A DNA stretch of 64,000 nt from Capra hircus (Eukaryota > Chordata > Mammalia > Artiodactyla > Bovidae): assembly GCF_001704415.2 (NCBI RefSeq), contig NC_030811.1:55355591-55419590 (forward strand). Direction: 5' to 3'. Shown one piece after another: positions 22,801-31,019 of the stretch; position 1 is the stretch's first letter; every line of letters begins with the position of its first letter. The position numbers and the translations under genes were made by a program. Under the pieces are notes generated by a model. That model saw nothing but the letters and a program-made list of their open reading frames with translations, searched no databases and had not been told where the DNA came from.

Positions 22801-25800
22801 AAAAATCAACATATTTTTGTGTTTAATTTTACCTAAACTAAGTCTGTTCCTTTCTTTCTTAATTCCCAAATATATGAAGAGAATTTAATACTTATGAAAC
22901 TTCTATAATTGTAGACTCTCTTAGGGTGCTTCTTTGTATCTGCAATATAACATCTTTAACCTTCCCCGTTGCTTATTTACAAGGATACTTCTCTCTGGAA
23001 CTCATGTGAGAAAGTTACCCATATTATTAAATAATGCCAGTCAGCATCTTGTTTAGATGGGAAATGTTTCCAAAGCAATCATCATTTCTTTGTTTTATTT
23101 TTTAAATTTATTAGTAAGTTTGGCCCAGGTAGAATGACCCAGGAATATACCTGGTTTCCACTTGAAGTTATTGGGACTTTTTTTTGTTGTTGTTCTTTTA
23201 TTTAATAGATGAATAGATAATTTACATTGCATTAAGTGGATTTTCTCCAGGGTAATGCTCACAGCAAAACATTTTCTTATTATACTAAAAAGCATACATG
23301 GTATACACTGGTTTGAGTTACAAAACCAATAAAAATAGTGTTAAGACATATGTCTACTCGATTACAAGTGTAAAGTAACTTCTCTGAAAAAAGGATATGA
23401 AAGATTAAGTTCAGTTGCTCAGTTGTGTCCAACTCTTTGCGACCCCATGAATCGCAGCACGCCAGGCCTCCCTGTCCGTCACCAACTCCCAGAGTTCACT
23501 CAGACTCGCGGCCATCGAATCAGTGATGCCATCCAGCCATCTCATCCTCTGTCATCCCCTTCTCCTCCTGCCCCCAATCCCTCCCAGCATCAGAGTCTTT
23601 TCCAATGAGTCAACTCTTCGCATGAGGTGGCCAAAGTACTGGAGTTTCAGCTTTAGCATCAGTCCTTCCAAAGAAATCCCAGGGTTGATCTCCTTCAGAA
23701 TGGACTGATTGGATCTCCTTGCAGTCCAAGGGACTCTCAAGAGTCTTCTCCAACACCACAGTTCAAACGCATCAATTCTTTGGCGCTCAGCCTTCTTCAC
23801 AGTCCTACTCTCACATCCATACATGACCACAGGAAAAACCATAGCCTTGACTAGAAGGACCTTAGTCGGCAAAGTAATGTCTCTGCTTTTGAATATACTA
23901 TCTAGGTTGCTCATAACTTTTCTTCCAAGGAGTAAGCGTCTTTTAATTTCATGGCTGCAATCACCATCTGCAGTGATTTTGGAGCCCAAAAAAATAGTCT
24001 GGCACTGTTTCCACTGTTTCTCCATCTATTTCCCATGGAGTGATGGGACTGGATGCCATGATCTTCGTTTTCTGAATGTTGAGCTTTAAGCCAACTTTTT
24101 CACTCTCCTCTTTTACTTTCATCAAGAGGCTTTTTAGTTCCTCTTCACTTTCTGCCATAAGGGTGGTGTCATCTGCATATCTGAGATAGAAAAGAAATGC
24201 AAAAAAGCAAAATGGCTGTCTGGGGAAGCCTTACAAATAGCTGTGAAAAGAAGAGAAGCAAAAAGCCAAGGAGAAAAGGAAAGATATAAGCATCTGAATG
24301 CAGAGTTCCAAAGAATAGCAAGAAGAGATAAGAAAGCCTTCTTCAGCGATCAGTGCAAAGAAATAGAGGAAAACAACAGAATGGGAAAGACTAGAGATCT
24401 CTTCAAGAAAATTCGAGATACCAAGGGAGCATTTCATGCAAAGATGGGCTCGATAAAGGACAGAAATGGTATGGACCTAACAGAAGCAGAAGATATTAAG
24501 AATAAGCGGCAAGAATACACAGAAGAACTGTACAAAAAGGATCTTCGTGACCCGGATAATCACGATGGTGTGATCACTCATCTAGAGCCAGACATCCTGG
24601 AATGTGAAGTCAAGTGGGCCTTAGAAAGCATCACTACGAACACAGCTAGTGGAGGTGATGGAATTCCAGTAGAGCTATTTCAAATCCTGAAAGATGATGC
24701 TGTCAAAGTGCTGCACTCAATATGCCAGCAAATTTGGAAAACTCAGCAGTGGCCACAGGACTGGAAAAGGTCAGTTTTCATTCCAATCCCAAAGAAAGGC
24801 AATGCCAAAGAATGCTCAAACTACCACACAATTGCACTCATCTCACATGCTAGTAAAGTAATGCTCAAAATTCTCCAAGCCAGGCTTCAGCAATATGTGA
24901 ACCATGAACTTCCTGATGTTCAAGCTGGTTTTAGAAAAGGCAAAGGAACCAGAGATCAAATAGCCAGCATCCGCTGGATCATGGAAAAAGCAAGAGAGTT
25001 CCAGAAAAACATCTATTTCTGCTTATTGACTATGCCAAAGCCTTTGACTGTGTGGATCACAATAAACTGTGGAAAATTCTGAAGGAGATGGGCATACCAG
25101 ACCACCTGACCTGCCTCTTGAGAAATATGTATGCAGGTCAGGAAGCAACAGCTAGAACTGGACATGGAACAACAGACTGGTTCCAAATAGGAAAAGGAGT
25201 ACGTCAAGGCTGTATGTTATAACCCTGCTTATTTAACTTATAAGCAGAGTACATCACGAGAAATGCTGGACTGGAAGAAACACAAGCTGGAATCAAGATT
25301 GCCGGGAGAAATATCAATAACCTCAGATATGAAAGATTAAAACAGAAGGAATAAATATTTCTTCTTGCATTGCTGAGCCATTTTCTCATGTCCTATTTAT
25401 TCATGGGTTAAAGGTAATTTTTGGCCATGTGTACCACAATGTTTAAAATGTTCATATCATTTGATTCAGCCCTCGATATTCATAAATCAATCCCATATAA
25501 ATAATATGAAAGGTAGAAATAGATTTTACCTGCTAAGTCGTGTTGAACTGTTTTGCGACCGCATGTACTGTCGCCCGCCAGTCTCCTCTGTCCATGGATT
25601 TTTCCAGACAAGAATATTGGAGTGTGTTGCTATTTCCTTCTCCAAGGGATCTTCCAGACCCAGGGATTGAACCCGTGGCTTTTGTGTCTCTGCATCAGCA
25701 GGTGGATTAGATTTAGGTACAAGGATACTCATCTCAGCAGCATTTCTGTTTGCAAAATTCAGAAAACATTCCATCATTAAGAGAAACATTAAGTAAATCA

Positions 25801-27155
25801 ATGTATCTCAAAATATAGCCTATTGTGTACTCATTAAAGGTGGTATTTTCAAAGAAATTTTATAATATGTGGGGAAAAGGTCCTTCCAAATTTTGAATGA
25901 AAAAATTTGAGTACATTACTCTATCCAGAATAAATGTAGAAAGCTTGCAAAGACACACTCCAAAATATTAACACTAACCATTTTTTTACCTTCTTTGACT
26001 TTTTATATTTATCAAGTTTCAGTAGTGAACTGTTATTATTTTTAAAGAAATAATTATTATTTAGTTTTAGCAATGATTTATTCTCATTAAAGAGTAGTAT
26101 TCATTAATTTTTTTTATAAATTTATTTATTTTAATTGGAGGTTAATTACTTTACAATATTGTATTGGTTTTGCCGTATATCAACATGAATCCACCACAGG
26201 TATACAAGAATTTTTAAAATAAATTCAACCTTGTTAATTTGGAAATCAGCTTTTCTTTTAGCTTTCTAAGATTTACATAGCAACTGAGTTATGAATTTCC
26301 TAAATTGCTCTCTACAAATTTACCAAATTGTAAATAAATCTCTTAGAGAGCTAAAATTAAATATGGGAAGTAACTTGCTTTCTCCAAATATAGTTAATGC
26401 TCTTTAGGAGCAAAAAAAATAAAACCTTCCTAGCCTGGTGGGCTGCCGTCTATGGGGTCGCACAGAGTCAGACACGACTGAAGCGACTTAGCAGCAGCAG
26501 CGGCAGCAGCAGGTTAATAGTAATAATATTATGTAAGTTTAGCTCAAATGTCACATTTTTACATCTTTAGGCAGGGTCTCTATTCCTCCCACCCAGACAT
26601 AATCTTTCTCTTTCCCCCCTCTTTTTTTCTTTTGAATAAAGCTTTAAAATTTTATTGACATCAGAGGCTTGATTGAATGGAGTAATGGATTCTGTAGCTA
26701 TCCATGTGAAAACATTGTAAACATGAAAGTGCTTCCCAAATTGATTTGAACGTTTATCCCAATTCCAATTATTCATTTCTTTGATAACCTTTGGCCAAGC
26801 ATGAGGCCAGGGATGGAACCCACCCCTCCTATAGTGGAAGTGCTGCATCTTAACCACTGGACCACCTGGGAGGCCCCTCTTTCCCTCATCTGATCTCCCT
26901 TAGTTCTTTGAATCTTTGATATGAGTGCCTTGTACATGTCACTTGCCTGCAGCAGCCTGCTAGCTTTTTGAAGTCAGATATTATGTTTAATCCTCTTAGT
27001 AGGAGCCAGTCGATATTCATTATATGTTGATTAAACAAATTAAGTGAATTTATTATGAAGGCATTTCTAATAAGGTTAATACATTTTGGTGTCACAGGTC
27101 CAGAGCTTTGAAGAAGAGACCAGCAATCCTGTTGACATGACTTCAGGAACCATAG
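10220..27155 (+). CDS. ITPRID1: ITPRID1-like gene, five consecutive internal coding exons (partial)
   Basis: Joined exons 10220-10271, 12773-12859, 14841-15043, 18826-19400 and 27098-27155 total 975 nt. They give 324 complete codons without a stop, and every junction phase agrees. Landmarks in the joined peptide: TVKDYMRSLHQFSETPTLSR near residues 11-30, IPEWLEFWEKDPVEILLDLG at 47-66, ENPNLYSRFRQLEILDHV spanning the third junction, a basic helix EAKEHRRRIGELFRKGSK at about 159-176, a Ser/Pro-rich stretch at about 195-300, and VQSFEEE at 306-312. These are hallmarks of the KRAP_IP3R_bind region of the ITPRID1/ITPRID2/TESPA1 family. Family members bind inositol trisphosphate receptors and influence their localisation and calcium release at the ER. 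The choice of ITPRID1 over its paralogues rests on remembered family sequence and is less certain than the family call. The start codon, upstream exons and C-terminal exons were not found. Confidence 0.85.
10700..10835 (+). repeat. MER5A-like hAT DNA transposon fragment
   Basis: CACTGCATCAGAAAATTTGG and TCTGAAGCACGCTCTAGTTT followed by AAGAACCAATGC resemble the 3' half and terminal inverted repeat of MER5A. It is diverged. Confidence 0.45.
11325..11678 (-). mobile_element. Bov-tA SINE, antisense, interrupted by a BOV-A2 unit
   Basis: The antisense body runs from GTGTTAGTCGCTCAGTCGTG to CTGTCTGAGCC at about 11521. It resumes as AGCCACCAGGGAAGCCCC at 11661-11678. The missing continuity is filled by a sense BOV-A2 unit. 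Confidence 0.9.
11522..11660 (+). mobile_element. BOV-A2 SINE right unit, sense, nested
   Basis: CATGCATTGGAGAAGGAAAT through to an (AGC)n tail at 11650-11660 interrupts the Bov-tA between GAGCC and AGCCACC. A short target duplication (AGCC) is visible on both sides. Confidence 0.88.
12073..12288 (+). mobile_element. Bov-tA SINE, sense
   Basis: It starts GGGAAGCCCAGGTGGCTCAG and ends with the GAGTCGGGAACCACTCAGCA region and a short CA run. Confidence 0.92.
12773..12859 (+). CDS. ITPRID1: ITPRID1-like exon b (87 nt)
   Basis: The acceptor is TTTCCCCCAACTGCAG ending at 12772 and the donor is CAAAG followed by GTATGTG at 12860. The exon completes the split Arg, encodes 28 codons (SLHQFSETPTLSR, then GTSFNSCHSAASIPQ), and leaves AG. 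That AG joins the C opening the next exon to make Ser, giving SIPEW. The Ser/Thr-rich character and the SLHQFSETP motif fit the family. The intron before it (10272-12772) holds MER5A-like, BovA and Bov-tA repeats. The one after it (12860-14840) is short and holds an L2 tail. Confidence 0.88.
12860..14840 (+). other. Intron between ITPRID1-like exons b and c
   Basis: The intron is 1,981 nt with GTATGTG donor and CACTGCAG acceptor. It contains L2 3' tails near 12930-12990 and 13490-13605, and an AT-rich patch at 14405-14465. I recognise nothing else. Confidence 0.8.
13490..13605 (+). repeat. L2 LINE 3' tail, sense
   Basis: GTGAGCCACTAGAAAACAAG and CTAGAACACGACAGACATTC with AATAAATATTTGTGTAAGTG match the typical L2 3' end, in which a tail of ATTCAATAAATATTTGT closes the element. 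Confidence 0.7.
14841..15043 (+). CDS. ITPRID1: ITPRID1-like exon c (203 nt), IP3R-binding core
   Basis: The acceptor is ATTTTCACTGCAG ending at 14840 and the donor is GTAAGTG at 15044, a near-consensus site. The reading frame begins with one base completing Ser. It then gives 67 codons including IPEWLEFWEKDPVEILLDLG, a Cys-containing segment DICTRIPARFLGCGSAARG, and FLEAQKQRMDTENPNLY. This block of acidic and aromatic residues is the most conserved part of the KRAP/TESPA1/ITPRID family and is the strongest evidence for the gene call. A different frame across the same bases stays open for 92 codons but lacks family similarity and is a shadow. Confidence 0.93.
15247..15413 (+). mobile_element. 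Bov-tA SINE, sense, 3' truncated
   Basis: It starts GGGCTTCCCTGATGGCTCAG and stops at GGCTACAGTCCATG without the usual GGGGTCGCAAAGAGTCGGAC end. Confidence 0.92.
15528..15600 (-). mobile_element. Bov SINE or BovB 3'-end fragment, antisense
   Basis: GTTGTTCAGTTGGTAAGTTG and CCAACTCTTTGTGACCCTAT are the reverse complement of the shared Bov SINE/BovB 3' region. It is short and diverged. Confidence 0.75.
15932..16130 (+). mobile_element. Bov-tA SINE, sense
   Basis: It starts GACTGCCCTGGTGACTCAGA, has the GGGTTCAATCCC box, and ends GAGTAGGACATGACTGAGTG. Confidence 0.92.
17642..17660. repeat. Poly-A run
   Basis: An uninterrupted A tract follows ATT near 17642. No clear retroelement body was recognised upstream, so its origin is unknown. 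Confidence 0.85.
18207..18391. repeat. hAT-type DNA transposon fossil
   Basis: The left end CAGTGCTTCCCAATCTTTTT and the right end AGTTGGGGACCCCCGATG are imperfect inverted repeats. The interior (ACCAGTTTTGTGGAAGACAG, GGTTTCAGGATGATTCAAGC, CAGATCATCAGACATTAG) matches an abundant nonautonomous mammalian hAT family. I cannot give the exact subfamily name. Confidence 0.6.
18826..19400 (+). CDS. ITPRID1: ITPRID1-like exon d (575 nt)
   Basis: The acceptor is TTCTTGAATTATTCAG ending at 18825 and the donor is GAAGAG followed by GTCAGTG at 19401. The first two bases complete a Ser. RFRQLEILDHVASAFSSLLN follows, then an acidic and Gly-rich linker, the basic helix EAKEHRRRIGELFRKGSK, and a long Ser/Pro/Gln-rich tail likely to be disordered. 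The exon ends in phase 0 at SFEMEE. If the donor is not used, the frame continues only eight codons (VSVFTSK-type tail) to a stop ending at 19424. The open frame also extends upstream into the intron to 18747, but that part is intronic. Confidence 0.92.
19832..19880. repeat. (TG)n microsatellite
   Basis: An uninterrupted TG run occupies about 19832-19869, then CATGTGTGTGGGTG. It produces long Val/Cys-repeat open frames that are not genes. Confidence 0.97.
20746..20866 (+). mobile_element. CHR-type tRNA-derived SINE, sense
   Basis: GACTTCCCTGGTGGCCCAGT, then GTTAAGACATCACCTTCC, then GGGAAGCTAAGATCCCATAT mark the cetartiodactyl CHR/tRNA-Glu family rather than Bov-tA. Confidence 0.8.
21185..21804 (-). 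mobile_element. L1 3' end, antisense, 5'-truncated, with target duplication
   Basis: The minus strand encodes the end of L1 ORF2 (ARTWKQPRCPSADEW, then YIYTMEYYAAIKKN) over 21543-21785. A 3' UTR and a poly-A tail (the T run at 21185-21199) follow. CAAACTCCAGCCTC at 21171-21184 and CAAACTCCATCCTC at 21805-21818 form a 14-bp target duplication with one mismatch. This is a young artiodactyl L1 lineage. Confidence 0.93.
23394..25340 (-). mobile_element. BovB (RTE) LINE with inverted 5' half, flanked by a 15-bp target duplication
   Basis: GATATGAAAGATTAA is repeated exactly at 23394-23408 and 25326-25340. Between them, 23409-24185 is the antisense 3' half: the minus strand reads DCSHEIKRRLLLGRKV and AFELWCWRRLLRVPWTARRS. 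24186-25325 is the sense 5' half: the plus strand reads TASGGDGIPVELFQILKDD, PDVQAGFRKGKGTRDQIAS and FDCVDHNKLWKILKEMG. Both halves reach the same element position, CTCAGATATG, in the Tyr-Ala-Asp-Asp region. The sense half also has a one-base frameshift near 25020 and in-frame stops near 25219, so no functional enzyme is encoded. Confidence 0.93.
24243..25082 (+). pseudogene. BovB reverse-transcriptase N-terminal part (inverted half)
   Basis: The 279-codon frame covers the linker after the endonuclease and the first reverse-transcriptase blocks: GDGIPVELFQILKDD, IPIPKKGNAKECSNY, PDVQAGFRKGKGTRDQIAS. It leaves the BovB frame after KNIYF, where consensus FIDYAKAFD becomes a shifted CLLTMPKPL. 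The catalytic Asp of block A and the Tyr-Ala-Asp-Asp box are therefore out of frame or on the other strand. Confidence 0.9.
25529..25709 (-). mobile_element. Bov-tA SINE, antisense, partial
   Basis: CTGCTAAGTCGTGTTGAACTG starts it, and CTCCAAGGGATCTTCCAGAC followed by GATTGAACCCGTGGC gives the antisense promoter box. The tRNA head is missing. Confidence 0.85.
26106..26205 (-). mobile_element. L1 3' UTR fragment, antisense
   Basis: The T-rich start, then TTAATTGGAGGTTAATTACT and TTGTATTGGTTTTGCCGTAT, then ATCAACATGAATCCACCACA matches the antisense 3' end of artiodactyl L1. It is about 100 bp long. Confidence 0.8.
26430..26512 (+). mobile_element. BOV-A2 SINE 3' end, sense, strongly 5'-truncated
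   Basis: AGCCTGGTGGGCTGCCGTCT, GGTCGCACAGAGTCAGACAC and the (AGC)n-type tail are present. The rest of the element is absent. Confidence 0.9.
26790..26877 (-). mobile_element. CHR-type SINE head, antisense
   Basis: GGGATGGAACCCACCCCTCC and CTTAACCACTGGACCACCTG followed by GGAGGCCCC is the reverse complement of the tRNA-like head. Confidence 0.75.
26885..27045 (+). repeat. L2 LINE 3' tail, sense
   Basis: GCTAGCTTTTTGAAGTCAGA, then TAGTAGGAGCCAGTCGATAT and a TTCATTATATGTTGATTAAA end, in the order of an L2 3' end. It stops about 50 bases before exon e. Confidence 0.5.
27098..27155 (+). CDS. ITPRID1: ITPRID1-like exon e (58 nt)
   Basis: The acceptor is TTTTGGTGTCACAG ending at 27097 and the donor is ACCATAG followed by GTAAGAC at 27156. 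In phase 0 it encodes VQSFEEETSNPVDMTSGTI and leaves one base. The phase-0 start matches the phase-0 end of exon d, and VQSFEEE is a recurring acidic motif of the family directly downstream of the Ser-rich segment. It is preceded by an L2 3' tail. The next exon must begin with two bases completing a codon. I did not find it in 27156-64000. Confidence 0.8.
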
Positions 27156-27839
27156 GTAAGACTTCATCAAGGTGTACAACTTCAGCTTTCAGAAAGAAAA
27201 TGTAATGCACTAGTACTCAACTTTCTTAATATGTAGAGCTTAAATTATGTTTAGGAAATGCGATATGTACCATTACTACTACTTGCACCTACTACTATTA
27301 AACACTTACTAGCAATGCATATGTACGTGTACATTTCAAAATAATTACTACAGAAATGTTCAATATTCCTGGGGCTGATATAGTTTGTGTTCTGTCTAAC
27401 AAAAACACTATATGACCTGAATAGGCTAGTGGAACGGATTTCACACAGAACTGGGACTGAGTGAATACGTTCTTACTCCTACTGACAGTTGCCTGCTGTT
27501 GCACAAGTCATACCAATTTAGTGGACCTTAGTTTTTCCATCTGTGATAAAGAGAGAAGTGTAGATAATTTTAAGTTCTCTGCTGGCACTTATAATCTAAA
27601 TTAAGTGATTCTACAACCATCATATTACACTCTCAATGAAAACAAGTTGCCTAGATGTAACTTTCCAAGTCATCTCTTGGGTTGATGTTATATCATCCCA
27701 GACAACAGAGAAGGAAGTCTTTCTCTACTGCTGAGTCTTATGCTGCCATTCAGCCATCACTATGATTCAGCATTTCCATGATCCTATAACAGAACTAAAA
27801 GTAGACAGGGTTTAGTGAAGCAAAATAAAACAGATGAAG

Positions 27840-28340
27840 CTTGTGCATTTCCTGGAAGAAAATATGCAAATTTTAAATTTAATTTAGTATGGTGTCAAAC
27901 ACATCTTTTTCCTTACAAAGTGTATGTATCGGCCTCATTTTGCTAAATGCTGTTTAGAAATTACGCATTAGTAATTATAGGGTCCTGCTGATTACATAAA
28001 TTGTTATCCTGCTCTTCGAAGTAATTACCACCTAACCTACATTGAGGTTTATAAGACAGAAATAAGCATCTGTTTTCCATCTAATTGAATGATTCTCAGT
28101 GAAGCTGGAGGTCCCCTTGCTGGTAAGAACTGCCTTCCTTGACATTCAATTCAGAGGTCTGCTGATACCATGTAAGTCACCTCAGTCACTCTGAAAAATG
28201 ATTCGGAAAGTTAGGCAAAAGCGCTAATCTACATTTAATCTCAGATTCAGAGAGCAAATTAAGATGGGTGAAAGTTAACCTAATGGAGAAAATATTAATT
28301 CTAGTAAAGCAAATGTGATTTTATTACTTTCAGAACCAAT
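27840..28340. promoter_or_regulatory. Candidate conserved noncoding element with POU and homeodomain motifs
   Basis: This block is free of recognised repeats and lies in the intron after exon e. It has a perfect octamer ATGCAAAT at 27864-27871, TAATTA cores at 27972-27977 and 28022-28027, TAATTG at 28083, and a further TTAATTC near the end. Motif clustering in a repeat-free block is typical of developmental enhancers. Conservation was not tested. Confidence 0.35.
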
Positions 28341-28422
28341 GTTGTTAACCCAAGAAAAATAGGGCTGAGAAGAAATAAGTAAAACTAGCTTGATTAATGG
28401 GGAAAGAGGAAACTATTACTTT

Positions 28423-28424
<2 letters not shown>

Positions 28425-28455
<31 letters not shown>
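28425..28455. repeat. (CATA)n/(TA)n microsatellite
   Basis: CATACATACATATATATATA continues to about 28455, next to the target site of a BovB end. Confidence 0.95.
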
Positions 28456-28460
28456 GGATT

Positions 28461-28698
28461 CAGTTCAGTTCAGTCGCTCAGTCTTGTCCGACTCTTTGAG
28501 ACCCCATGAATTGCAGCACGCCAGACCTCCCTGTCCATCACCAACTCCCGGAATTTACCCAAACTCATGTCTATCGAGTCGGTGATGCCATCCAGCCATC
28601 TCCTCTGTCGTCCCCTTCTCCTCCTGCTCCCAATCCCTTCCAGCATCAGGGTCTTTTCCAATGAGTCAACTCTTCACATGAGGTGGCCAAAGTATTGA
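28461..28698 (-). mobile_element. BovB LINE 3' end, antisense, 5'-truncated
   Basis: CAGTTCAGTTCAGTCGCTCA begins the antisense tail and GAGTCAACTCTTCACATGAG closes it near the truncation. ATGGATT at 28454-28460 and 28699-28705 is a likely 7-bp target duplication. Confidence 0.9.
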
Positions 28699-28789
28699 AT
28701 GGATTATATGTACATAAATTGTATATGCACATATAATATATATATATATGCACATATGAAATAATGAATATTGACACAAAGTTCAAAAG

Positions 28790-29187
28790 ATTACTTTACA
28801 CAAAAGATGAAGGCACATGGGCTGTTTGACCAATAGGATGTAGAAGAAGTGATGCTGTGCCTCTTCCAAGCATAGCCTTTAGTCCATCTGATTGCCTCCT
28901 GGCTCTTGAGATACCTGCTCTTGGAACATTTCTTCTGAGAACCTGTATGAGTGTCCCCACACTGTGTGAAAAGTGCAACACATAGGTATGCCACATGTGT
29001 GACCACTTTGAATGAGGATCCCATACACCGTCCTTGTTACCCAGTCCAGTCAGACTTTCAAATGGCTCCAGCCCAGATGCTATCTGACTGCAGCTGCCTG
29101 AGACAATGCAAGCAACAAATGCATAGCTGAGCTGAATCAGTCCATGGAACTGTGAAAGTAATAATAAATTGTAGTTTTAAGCCACAT
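28790..29187 (+). repeat. MLT1-type (MaLR) LTR, sense, interrupted by a Bov-tA
   Basis: GACCAATAGGATGTAGAAGA, GTGATGCTGTGCCTCTTCCA, CAGCCCAGATGCTATCTGAC, GAGCTGAATCAGTCCATGGA and an end of AATAAATTGTAGTTTTAAGC follow an ancient MLT1 LTR in order. Its AATAAA signal is at 29163-29168. The rest of the LTR, if kept, lies after 29431. It is noncoding. Confidence 0.7.
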
Positions 29188-29189
29188 GT

Positions 29190-29404
29190 GTGAAAGTGAA
29201 AGTGTTTGTCCCTCAGTCGTGGCCAAGTCTTTGTGACCCCTTGGATTGTAGCTCACCAGGCTCCTCTGTCCATGGAATTCCCCAGGCAAGAATACTGGAG
29301 CGGGTTGCCATTTCCTTCTCCAGGGAGTCTTCCTGGCCCAGAGACTGAACCTGGGGTTCCCACATTGCAGGCAGATTCTTTACTGTCTGAGCCAACAGGG
29401 AAGC
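29190..29404 (-). mobile_element. Bov-tA SINE, antisense, with a 24-bp target duplication
   Basis: It runs from GTGAAAGTGAAAGTGTTTGT to TGTCTGAGCCAACAGGGAAG. The 24 bases at 29163-29186 are repeated exactly at 29408-29431 and are MLT1 LTR sequence. The insertion therefore split and partly duplicated the LTR end, including its AATAAA. Confidence 0.93.
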
Positions 29405-30387
29405 AACAATAAATTGTAGTTTTAAGCCACACAGATACACACAAATAGATGAAGGCATGTAATGAACTCTTCAAATACCTTTAACACTTAAAGACATTTT
29501 ATACTTCATCTACCCATGTACAATGCTCTGAACATTAGCAGAAAAAGTGTATTTAAGCATTTCCCTAAATAAATGAGCAAAATTTCTTATGAAAGTTTAG
29601 GACCCAAGGCCACAAATGCACCATCCTCCCTTTATCACTGAAAAATTATAACTGGAATGACAAAGAATATAAATATAAGAAGGAAACAAATAACAGTGTA
29701 ATTAGAACAAAATCATTCATATTCTAGAATCCTTGAAGAGTTTGAGATATATTGTGACTGAAGTTGCAGACAAATCTATATTAAGAGCTCACCTAGGTTT
29801 TAAAGAGTTAAGTGTACATGTTATGGTCATAATTTTCAAAAGAATCTAAGTTAACTCTCAAATTAGGCAAGGTATACCTTTCCTGTCGCTTTTTAATATC
29901 AGCAAACACAGAAAAATTACCACAATATCTAGTAGTTCACAATTACAGGCTATTTCAAGAAATGCCCACAAATGAAAGAATGACTACAAAGAATCATTAA
30001 GAATCCTCAGAAATTAATATCCTCAGTGAGATGTATGAAGACACTGCTTCTGTGTAAGAGAACAACCTCTAGTAAGTGACCATTCGTTTCACGTAAAATA
30101 CACAGTGTTTGATTCTGTTTTTGGTAATGACTAAGTAACCCCCGATGGCCAACCCTCCCACAGATAACTGAATTCTCAACAAAGCAACCTGAAGTCACTA
30201 GAGAGTGACCAGAAGCAGGCAGACTGCGCAGAAGTCTTCAACACTTGGGATAAAACAATGCCAGAGTGAATTTCCTGTTTTGTTGTTTTGGTTTTTTTCT
30301 TTTTTTAAGTCATTTAGCCTAAAGCAAGAGTTTATTTACACCGCTCTAAAAATTTTTATAGAAATTATCAGTCTTACTAGCTAGAAA

Positions 30388-30797
30388 ACCCCACTCCAGT
30401 ACTCTTGCCCGGAAAATCCCATGGATGGAGGAGCCTGGTGGGCTGCAGTCCATGGGGTCTCGAAGAGTCGGACACGACTGAGTGACTTCCCTTTCACTTT
30501 TCACTTTCATGCATTGGAGAAGGAAATGGCAACCCACTCCAGTGTTCTTGCCTGGAGAATCCCAGGGACGGGGGAGCCTGGTGGGCTGCAGTCCATGGGG
30601 TCTCGAAGAGTCGGACACGACTGAGTGACTTCCCTTTCACTTTTCACTTTCATGCATTGGAGAAGGAAATGGCAACCCACTCCAGTGTTCTTGCCTGGAG
30701 AATCCCAGGGACGGGGGAGCCTGGTGGGCTACCGTCTATGGGGTCGTACAGAGTCGGACACGACTGAAGCGACTTAGCAGCAACAGCAGCAGCAGCT
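30388..30797 (+). mobile_element. BOV-A2 SINE, sense, with a tandemly duplicated 143-bp unit
   Basis: The left unit starts CCCCACTCCAGTACTCTTGC and the right end is an (AGC)n-like tail near 30778-30797. The stretches 30441-30583 and 30584-30726 appear identical by reading, so the element has three body units instead of the usual two. Confidence 0.92.
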
Positions 30798-31019
30798 AGA
30801 AAAATCAGAAGACAGAGTTTAGGGCAGTAACAAAAATTGGAAAGTGAGCGGAGAAATCTCAGAAAAGAAGAGTCTAGAGGACAATCTTCAGAGTCCAACT
30901 AGGAAATCTACTCACATCGTTAGTCAAACTAAACAGGCATGAGGAAGACTCTAAGAATCTCAGCTAAAGCTAAAAGACTGAAATTATTTTCCAGTTGGAC
31001 TTTGATTCTAGCCAGTTTT

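Larger units (their letters stand above)
19401..27097 (+). other. Intron between ITPRID1-like exons d and e
   Basis: The intron is 7,697 nt. It contains a TG microsatellite, a CHR-type SINE, an antisense L1 end with target duplication, the inverted BovB, SINE fragments and an L2 tail. 21819-23390 is AT-rich sequence in which no repeat or gene was recognised. Confidence 0.8.

Noticed and set aside
30388..30797. CRISPR-like regular repeats
   Set aside because: The periodicity is a BOV-A2 tandem duplication with no spacers. The genome is mammalian.
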